A DNA stretch of 7,374 nt from Betaproteobacteria bacterium (GTDB taxonomy: Bacteria; Pseudomonadota; Gammaproteobacteria; Burkholderiales; SG8-39). The translations under genes and the position numbers were made by a program. The notes beneath the pieces are model-generated. The model was not told the origin of the DNA, searched no databases, and saw only the letters and a list, made by a program, of their open reading frames with translations. The stretch lies in NCBI GenBank assembly GCA_004298295.1, contig SCUH01000003.1, positions 1 through 7,374 of the forward strand, written 5' to 3'. This document shows, in pieces, positions 1 to 5,180 of the stretch (position 1 is the first letter of the stretch; the number at the start of each line of letters is the position of its first letter).

Positions 1-925
1 ACTGATACTCAGCATGGAGGGACAGGTGCTCAAGGAGATCCAGCTCTCCAAGGAGCGCACGACCATCGGCCGCAAACCGCACAACGACATCCAGATCGAC
101 AATCTCGCGGTCAGCGGCGAACATGCGGCGATCGTTTCGATCCACAACGACTGCTTTCTCGAAGACCTGGGCAGCACCAACGGCACGCAGGTCAACGGCC
201 AGGCGGTGAAGAAGCACTTCCTGCAGAACAACGACCTCATCGAGCTCGGCAAGTACAAGCTGAAGTACGTGCAGGAAATCGCGCCGGCCGCGGCGGCCGC
301 GCCGGCCGTCGAGAAGGCCGATTTCGAAAAGACCATGGTGCTGCGGCCGTCCGCGATGCGCGCCGCGGCGGAGCAGGCCAAGGCGATGGCGGCGGCGGGC
401 GCCCCCGCGGCAACGGCCGACGCGATGCGAGCCGCCGCAGTCAAGCAAGCCGCCGCCACTGCGGCGGCGAGCGGAATTGCGGAGCGGGAAACCAGGGCGG
501 CACCGCCCGCGCCGATCGCTGCCCCGGCGGCACCCCCGACGCCGGCGAAGCCCGTAGCGCAACCGGCCACGTCGGCGGCTCCCGCTCAGACTGCGCCATC
601 GGCAGCATCGGTGGCACCGGCAGCCCCGACAGCACCGGCGCCCAGTGCGGCGCCGAAGCCGCTGGCTGCCGCGATCAAGCTGCTATCGGGTGCGAACGCC
701 GGCAAGGAACTCGAGCTCTCGAAACCGCTCACCACCCTCGGCCGGCCCGGCGTCCAGGTGGCGGTGCTGACACGCCGGCCGCAGGGTTATTTCATCACCC
801 ACGTCGAGGGCGCGCAGCAACCGGCAGTGAATGGCCAGGCGATCGGCACCGCGGCGCATGCGCTCAAGGATCACGACCTGATCGAGATCGCCGGCATCAA
901 GTTGGAATTCTTCCTCAAGGGCTGA
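1..925 (+). CDS. Double-FHA domain protein (5' end outside window)
   Basis: This is probably a cytoplasmic phosphothreonine-reading adaptor. Counting from the ATG at 14, an intact FHA domain spans residues 1-88, with G19-R20, S34-x-x-H37 and N56-G57-T58 plus N61, the residues that bind phospho-Thr in the family. An Ala/Pro-rich linker follows (about 89-217). A second FHA-like fold (about 218-303) keeps G243-R244 and N273-G274 but has no S-x-x-H, so it is probably a non-binding scaffold. The ATG at 14 is unlikely to be the start: the frame is open to the left edge and reads L-I-L-S-M-E-G-Q, and the first FHA strand normally begins several residues before that Met. The first whole codon in the window is at base 2. 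The TGA is at 923-925, 52 bases before the cyclase, so the two are probably co-transcribed. The FHA family is sure; the ligand and partner kinase are unknown. Confidence 0.88.
   Translation, partial: LILSMEGQVLKEIQLSKERTTIGRKPHNDIQIDNLAVSGEHAAIVSIHNDCFLEDLGSTNGTQVNGQAVKKHFLQNNDLIELGKYKLKYVQEIAPAAAAAPAVEKADFEKTMVLRPSAMRAAAEQAKAMAAAGAPAATADAMRAAAVKQAAATAAASGIAERETRAAPPAPIAAPAAPPTPAKPVAQPATSAAPAQTAPSAASVAPAAPTAPAPSAAPKPLAAAIKLLSGANAGKELELSKPLTTLGRPGVQVAVLTRRPQGYFITHVEGAQQPAVNGQAIGTAAHALKDHDLIEIAGIKLEFFLKG
278..664 (+). other. Ala/Pro-rich low-complexity linker of the FHA protein
   Basis: This stretch joins the two FHA domains (residues about 89-217 counted from the ATG at 14). It is built mainly of Ala, Pro and Thr codons (gcc, gcg, ccg and relatives), so it is GC-rich and internally repetitive without a clean tandem unit. 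It contains the short non-repetitive island D-F-E-K-T-M-V-L (residues 103-110), which stands out from the surrounding Ala runs. The segment is likely disordered. Confidence 0.7.
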
Positions 926-977
926 GCGCCCTGCGCGCCTTGCTTCCGGCCGCGCCCGTCCCGCCGCGCCTGTCCGC
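926..977 (+). other. Short FHA-cyclase spacer without visible signals
   Basis: These 52 bases lie between the FHA stop codon and the GTG of the cyclase gene. They are very C-rich on the + strand. I see no -35/-10 pair, no hairpin followed by a T-run, and no Shine-Dalgarno sequence in the 15 bases before the GTG. This fits read-through transcription from the upstream gene, with the cyclase translated weakly or by coupling. Confidence 0.45.
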
Positions 978-3197
978 GTGAAACAGCACATCGTCCGGAT
1001 CGCGCTCGGGCTGGCCATTGCGCTGTTCTTCCTGGGGCACGCGAGCCAGCTCTACAACGTCGGCTTCATCACCCAGGTCGACAACATCATCTACGACGCG
1101 CGGCTGGTCGTCACCATGCCGCGCACGGTCGACGAGCGCATCGTGGTGCTCGACATCGACGAAAAGAGCCTGCAGGAGCTTGGCCACTGGCCGTGGCCGC
1201 GCGATCTCATGGCACGCCTCATCGACACGCTGTTCGACAAGTACGGCATCGCCATCCTCGGTTTCGACGTCGTGTTCGCCGAGGCCGATTATTCCTCCGG
1301 CATCCGCACGCTCGACCAGTTCGCGCAGAAGGACCTGAAGGAAGTCCCGGGTTTCGTGCAGGCGTTCCAGAAGATGCGCCCGCAGCTCGATTACGACGGG
1401 CTGTTCGCGAAGAGCATGCGGGGCCGGCCGGTGGTGCTGGGCTACTACCTGAACGCGGAGGCCGGTGCCAAGCGCATCGCGGCGATTCCGGAGCCGGTGC
1501 TGCCGAAGGGCACCTTCACGGGGCGCAACATCGGTTTCACCTCGTGGGACGGCTACGGCGGCAACCTGCCGGAGCTGCTCAAGAGCGCGGCGAGCGCCGG
1601 GCATTTCAACCCCTACACCGACCCCGACGGCATCGTGCGGCGGGTGCCGATGCTGGTCGAGTTCGATGGCGCCTATTACGAGGCGCTGTCCCTCGCCATG
1701 ATGCGCACGCTGCTCGGTTTTCCCAAGGTCGAGCCGGGTTTCCCGCCCGAGCGCTTCGTGCACCGGGGCTACTCCGGCCTGGAATGGATCAAGGTCGGGC
1801 CGCTGGAGATTCCGGTGGACGACACGGTGAGCGCGCTGGTGCCCTACCGCGGCAACAAGTTCAGCTTTCCCTACGTTTCGCTCGCCGACGTGGTCGCCGG
1901 GCGCGTGCCGCCGGAAAAGCTGAAGGGACGCATCGCGCTGGTCGGCACCACCGCCTCGGGCCTGCAGGATCTGCGCTCGACGCCGGTGGCGAGCGTCTAC
2001 CCCGGGGTCGAAGTGCACGCCAACGTCATCTCGGGAATGCTGGACGGCAGCATCAAGAAGAAACCGCCGTACATGCTGGGCGCGGAGGTGATCCTGCTGC
2101 TCGCGACCGGCGCGACGCTCGCGTTTCTGGTGCCGATGCTCTCCGCCCTCTGGGCGTCGGCGGCCGCGGCGGGAGCTCTGGCGGCCAACGTCGGGTTGAG
2201 CATCGCGATGTGGACCGAGGTCCACACGGTACTGCCGCTCGCCACCGCGGTGCTGATGATCGGCACGCTCTACACCGTGAACATGGCCTACGGCTACTTC
2301 GTCGAATCGCGCTCCAAGCGCCAGTTCACCGAGCTGTTCGGCCAGTATGTGCCGCCCGAGCTGGTGGACAAGATGGCGGCCGACCCCGGCAAGTACAACA
2401 TGGAGCCGCGCGCCGCCGAACTCACGATCCTGTTTTCCGACGTGCGCGGGTTCACCAGCATCTCCGAGGCGCTCAAACCCGAGGACCTGCGCGAGTACAT
2501 CAACGAGTACCTGACCACGATGAGCCAGATCATCCGCGCCGGCCATCATGGCACGCTGGACAAGTACATCGGCGACGCGATCATGGCGTTCTGGGGCGCG
2601 CCGGTGGACGATGCGCAGCACGCGCGCAACGGCGTGCTCGCCGGACTCGCGATGCAAATGGAGTGCAAGGCGCTGAACGAGAAATTCACGGCGCGCGGCT
2701 GGCCGAAGCTCAAGATCGGGGTGGGCCTGAACAGCGGCAACGTGCGCGTCGGCGACATGGGCTCGCAGATCCGGCGCGCCTACACCGTGATGGGCGACGC
2801 GGTGAACGTCGCTTCGCGCCTGGAGGGGCGCACCAAGGTCTATGGCGTCGGCATTCTGGTCGGCGAAGCGACGCGCAATGCGATCAAGGACATGGTGTTC
2901 CGGGAGGTTGACCGCATCAAGGTGAAAGGCAAGGACCTGGCGATCACGATTTTCGAGCCGCTCGGCCTCGAGACCGAGGTCGAGCGCGGCCGCGTCGAGG
3001 AGCTGAAGCTCTGGCACCAGACGCTGCGCGCCTACCGCGCGCAGCAATGGGACGCGGTCGAGCTGAACCTGCTCAACCTGCAGCGCATGAGTCCCGACTG
3101 CGAGCTCTATCACCTCTACGGCGACCGGGTCGCCGCGTTCCGCCGTAACGCCCCGCCCGCCGGCTGGGCCGGCGTCACGGCGTTCGACGAGAAGTAG
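978..3197 (+). CDS. CHASE2-domain membrane adenylate/guanylate cyclase (class III)
   Basis: This protein is predicted to convert ATP to cAMP at the inner membrane in response to a periplasmic signal. It has 739 residues: an N-terminal membrane anchor (about 6-22), a CHASE2 sensor (about 30-355, with D-I-D-E-K-S-L at 59-65 and G-F-D-V-V-F at 95-100), three membrane segments (about 367-386, 389-410, 415-434), a short linker, and a class III cyclase domain (about 480-660). The catalytic set looks complete: metal Asp D488 and D533, transition-state N610 and R614, and V-K-G-K at 649-652. K529 and T603 sit at the base-specifying positions, and the Lys/Thr pair favours ATP and subclass IIIb. A C-terminal tail (665-739) looks TPR-like. 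The GTG at 978 is chosen because it places the anchor at the N-terminus and no in-frame start lies between it and the FHA stop; it has no clear Shine-Dalgarno. GTP as substrate is not excluded. Confidence 0.93.
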   Translation: MKQHIVRIALGLAIALFFLGHASQLYNVGFITQVDNIIYDARLVVTMPRTVDERIVVLDIDEKSLQELGHWPWPRDLMARLIDTLFDKYGIAILGFDVVFAEADYSSGIRTLDQFAQKDLKEVPGFVQAFQKMRPQLDYDGLFAKSMRGRPVVLGYYLNAEAGAKRIAAIPEPVLPKGTFTGRNIGFTSWDGYGGNLPELLKSAASAGHFNPYTDPDGIVRRVPMLVEFDGAYYEALSLAMMRTLLGFPKVEPGFPPERFVHRGYSGLEWIKVGPLEIPVDDTVSALVPYRGNKFSFPYVSLADVVAGRVPPEKLKGRIALVGTTASGLQDLRSTPVASVYPGVEVHANVISGMLDGSIKKKPPYMLGAEVILLLATGATLAFLVPMLSALWASAAAAGALAANVGLSIAMWTEVHTVLPLATAVLMIGTLYTVNMAYGYFVESRSKRQFTELFGQYVPPELVDKMAADPGKYNMEPRAAELTILFSDVRGFTSISEALKPEDLREYINEYLTTMSQIIRAGHHGTLDKYIGDAIMAFWGAPVDDAQHARNGVLAGLAMQMECKALNEKFTARGWPKLKIGVGLNSGNVRVGDMGSQIRRAYTVMGDAVNVASRLEGRTKVYGVGILVGEATRNAIKDMVFREVDRIKVKGKDLAITIFEPLGLETEVERGRVEELKLWHQTLRAYRAQQWDAVELNLLNLQRMSPDCELYHLYGDRVAAFRRNAPPAGWAGVTAFDEK

Positions 3198-3201
3198 GAG
3201 G
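3196..3201 (+). promoter_or_regulatory. Shine-Dalgarno of the MBL-fold gene, overlapping the cyclase stop
   Basis: AGGAGG is a full consensus Shine-Dalgarno, eight bases before the ATG at 3210. Its first two bases are the last two of the cyclase TAG stop (3195-3197), so a ribosome terminating on the cyclase sits on the next initiation site. This fixes the start of the downstream gene and suggests coupled translation. Confidence 0.85.
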
Positions 3202-3209
3202 CGGCCGAC

Positions 3210-3977
3210 ATGCGCCTGCGCGTGCTGGGGTGTTCGGGCGGAATCGGCGGGCGCCAGCTGCGCACCACCTCGTTCCTGATCGACGGCGACATCCTGCTGG
3301 ACGCCGGTTCGGGCGTGGGCGACCTGTCGCTCGCGGAGCTGACGCGCATCGACCACGTCTTCGTGACCCATTCGCACCTGGACCACGTCACCTCGATCCC
3401 GTTCCTCGTCGATACCGTCGGCGGCATGCGCGCGAAGCCGATCACGGTGCACGCGAGCGCCGCGACCGTCGAGATTCTGAAGAACCACATCTTCAACTGG
3501 TCGATCTGGCCCGATTTCAGCGAGATCCCCACGCCGCAGGCGCCGTTCATGCGCTACGAAGAGATCGAGACCGGCCGCACGGTGACCATTTCGGGGCGCG
3601 CCTTCACGCCGCTGCCGGCGAACCACACGGTGCCCGCGGTCGGCTACCACCTGGACAGCGGCAAGGGCAGCCTGGTATTCACCGGCGACACCGGGCCCAA
3701 CGACAACCTGTGGCGCATCGTCAATCGCATCGGCAACCTGCGCGCGCTGATCATCGAGACGGCGTTCTCCAACAAGGAGCGGCAGCTGGCGGAGGTGTCC
3801 AAGCACCTGTGCCCGTCGATGCTGGCCGACGAGCTGCGCAAGCTCGAGCGCGACGCCGATATCTGGGTGACGCATCTCAAACCGGGAGAAATCGAGCTCA
3901 CGATGCAGGAAATCGAGGAGTGCGTGGGCGAATTCAGTCCGCGCATGCTGCAGAACGGACAGGTCATCGAGTTCTAA
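3210..3977 (+). CDS. Metallo-beta-lactamase-fold hydrolase, probable class II-like 3',5'-cyclic-nucleotide phosphodiesterase
   Basis: This is a 255-residue cytoplasmic metallohydrolase with no signal peptide or membrane segment. The MBL-fold metal ligands all appear present: H54-x-H56-x-D58-H59, H139 (in A-N-H-T-V-P), D160 (in F-T-G-D-T-G-P) and H222 (in V-T-H-L-K-P-G). The stretch T-H-S-H-L-D-H-V-T-S-I resembles the first part of the class II cyclic-nucleotide phosphodiesterase signature (H-x-H-L-D-H), although the later signature residues are not all matched. Position supports cAMP turnover: the gene follows the cyclase at 12 bases, is probably translationally coupled to it, and precedes a cyclic-nucleotide-binding protein by one base. 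The fold is near certain. The substrate is inferred, and other MBL subfamilies such as RNase Z-like enzymes or generic phosphodiesterases remain possible. Confidence 0.85.
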   Translation: MRLRVLGCSGGIGGRQLRTTSFLIDGDILLDAGSGVGDLSLAELTRIDHVFVTHSHLDHVTSIPFLVDTVGGMRAKPITVHASAATVEILKNHIFNWSIWPDFSEIPTPQAPFMRYEEIETGRTVTISGRAFTPLPANHTVPAVGYHLDSGKGSLVFTGDTGPNDNLWRIVNRIGNLRALIIETAFSNKERQLAEVSKHLCPSMLADELRKLERDADIWVTHLKPGEIELTMQEIEECVGEFSPRMLQNGQVIEF

Positions 3978-3978
3978 A

Positions 3979-5070
3979 GTGGATTCCGCCAGCGAGAACC
4001 GGGACCGGGCAGCGGACGAAACGCGCCTGGCGCGCCTCGCACCGCTGGCGGCGCTGTCGCCGGCGAGACTGGCGGAACTGGCGGCCGCGACCCAGTCGGC
4101 GCGCGCGGCGCGCGGCAGCGATCCGCTGGCCGAGCACGGCGCGAAGGAGCACACCGTGTTCCTGCTGCGCGGCGAGATTCTGCTGTTTTTTGCGGGCGGC
4201 GGCTCGCTCGTGGTGGTCGGCGGCAGCGGCGACGGCCTGCATCCGCTCAACCGCCGCCAGGCGACGGTGGTGCGCTCGAAGGCCATCACCGATCTGGAGT
4301 TGCTGCTGATCGACGACGATGCGTTGGACATCGCCATCACCTGGGACCAGGTCGCGGCCGGCGGCGGTGCCCCGGCCGGGGCGATCCGCGAAGCCGTGCG
4401 CAGCGATGCGCGCGTCGGCTCCGGCGCGTTCTCGCTCCAGAACCTGAGGCACGGGTTCTTCGCGCAGCTGCCGGCGGCGCGCATCGAGGAGCTGTTGCGG
4501 CGATTCGAGCGCGTCACGGTACGGCGCAGCGAGATGGTGATCCGGGAAGGCGACGAGGGCGACTGGTTCTACGTCATCGAGTCCGGAAAATGCCAGGTCG
4601 AGCGCATGGTCGGCGGGGTCCGGGTTGCGGTTGCGGAGCTGCGCAGCGGCGATACCTTCGGCGAGGAGGCGCTCGTGTCGCAGGCCAAGCGCAACGCCAG
4701 CGTGACGATGCTCGCGGACGGCGAATTGCTGCGCCTCGCCAAGAGCGATTTCACGGAACTGCTGGCCGAACCGCTGTTGCACCGCGTCGGCTGGGCCGCG
4801 GCCTGCGACAAGGTGGCGGGCGGCGCCGTGTGGCTCGACGTGCGCTATCCGTCGGAGTACCAGCATGACCGGCTGGCCGGCGCGATCAACGTTCCGCTGA
4901 GCGAAGTGCGCAACAGCTTCACGGTGCTCGATCCGGCCGCGGAGTATGTCGTCTATTGCCAGAGCGGACGGCGCAGCTCGGCGGCGACGTTCCTGTTCGC
5001 GCAACGCGGTTTCAAGGTCTGGCTGCTCGAAGGCGGCCTGTGGGCGGCGCAGCGCGCCAGCGCGCTCTGA
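3979..5070 (+). CDS. Cyclic-nucleotide-binding protein fused to a rhodanese domain
   Basis: This is a probable soluble cNMP receptor of 363 residues. A first CNB-like beta-roll (about 25-125) has no recognisable phosphate-binding cassette and looks degenerate. The second (about 155-265) has F227-G228-E229 and R238-N-A-S, matching the F-G-E...R-x-A/T cassette in which Glu binds the ribose and Arg the cyclic phosphate. A C-terminal rhodanese domain (about 282-358) has the active loop C327-Q-S-G-R-R-S, with catalytic Cys present. There is no helix-turn-helix, so it is not a CRP-type transcription factor. The GTG at 3979 is one base after the previous stop, with only a weak purine stretch upstream, suggesting coupled translation. 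It is read as the receiver of the cyclase signal, perhaps passing it through the rhodanese cysteine. Domains are firm; cAMP binding and sulfur transfer are inferred. Confidence 0.88.
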   Translation: MDSASENRDRAADETRLARLAPLAALSPARLAELAAATQSARAARGSDPLAEHGAKEHTVFLLRGEILLFFAGGGSLVVVGGSGDGLHPLNRRQATVVRSKAITDLELLLIDDDALDIAITWDQVAAGGGAPAGAIREAVRSDARVGSGAFSLQNLRHGFFAQLPAARIEELLRRFERVTVRRSEMVIREGDEGDWFYVIESGKCQVERMVGGVRVAVAELRSGDTFGEEALVSQAKRNASVTMLADGELLRLAKSDFTELLAEPLLHRVGWAAACDKVAGGAVWLDVRYPSEYQHDRLAGAINVPLSEVRNSFTVLDPAAEYVVYCQSGRRSSAATFLFAQRGFKVWLLEGGLWAAQRASAL

Positions 5071-5106
5071 AGCGGCGCCCGCGCGGCGCGCGCCTCGTCG
5101 GCGCGG

Positions 5107-5135
5107 TTGAAGCCTCGCGCGCCCGGGTCTAGGAT
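5107..5135 (+). promoter_or_regulatory. Candidate sigma70 promoter of the GAF-ATPase gene
   Basis: A -35-like TTGAAG (5107-5112) is followed after exactly 17 bases by a -10-like TAGGAT (5130-5135), each matching four of six consensus bases. The AT-rich stretch 5130-5146 stands out in an otherwise very GC-rich gap. Transcription would start near 5142, giving a leader of about 39 bases. This suggests the ATPase gene can be transcribed independently of the cyclase cassette; read-through from upstream is not excluded. Confidence 0.6.
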
Positions 5136-5149
5136 AAACTGTTTCATCC

Positions 5150-5166
5150 CCGGGGCGAGCCCCCGG
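5150..5166 (+). promoter_or_regulatory. Small leader hairpin before the GAF-ATPase start
   Basis: CCGGGG (5150-5155) and CCCCGG (5161-5166) are perfect inverted repeats around a five-base loop. The hairpin would lie in the predicted mRNA leader, ending three bases before the Shine-Dalgarno. It has no T-run, so it is not an intrinsic terminator. It may affect mRNA stability or ribosome access, or may be a chance product of GC-rich sequence. Confidence 0.4.
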
Positions 5167-5169
5167 TCC

Positions 5170-5176
5170 GGAGGAG
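5170..5176 (+). promoter_or_regulatory. Shine-Dalgarno of the GAF-ATPase gene
   Basis: GGAGGAG ends four bases before the ATG at 5181. It is close to consensus, though the spacing is on the short side, and it supports this ATG as the start. Confidence 0.75.
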
Positions 5177-5180
5177 CGTA

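Larger units (their letters stand above)
5071..5180 (+). other. Intergenic region before the GAF-ATPase gene
   Basis: This 110-base gap is the largest in the window. Its left half is an unbroken GC-rich run with short palindromes such as GGCGCGCGCC (5085-5094) but no following T-run, so I do not call an intrinsic terminator. Its right half drops in GC and carries a promoter-like pair, a small hairpin and a Shine-Dalgarno. No TGTGA-N6-TCACA CRP-type site is visible. Confidence 0.6.

Noticed and set aside
1193..2911. A 572-codon + strand frame inside the cyclase gene
   Set aside because: It is a frame-shifted shadow of the cyclase, rich in Arg, Ala and Gly, without domain motifs or a start signal.
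915..4517. A 1200-codon open frame on the - strand
   Set aside because: It lies antisense to three well-supported genes and its translation is Arg/Ala/His-rich without recognisable domains. Long antisense frames like this are expected in GC-rich codon-biased DNA.
3979..5070. Reading gene four as a CRP/FNR-type transcription factor
   Set aside because: It has CNB domains but no helix-turn-helix; the C-terminus is a rhodanese domain.
5072..5100. GC palindromes after the CNB-rhodanese stop as an intrinsic terminator
   Set aside because: The pairing is generic GC repeat sequence and no run of T follows, so termination is not supported.
5092..5117. GCCTCG repeated 20 bases apart around the -35 element as a possible operator
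   Set aside because: Two copies of a GC-rich hexamer in such a biased region are easily due to chance, and no dyad symmetry or third copy supports it.
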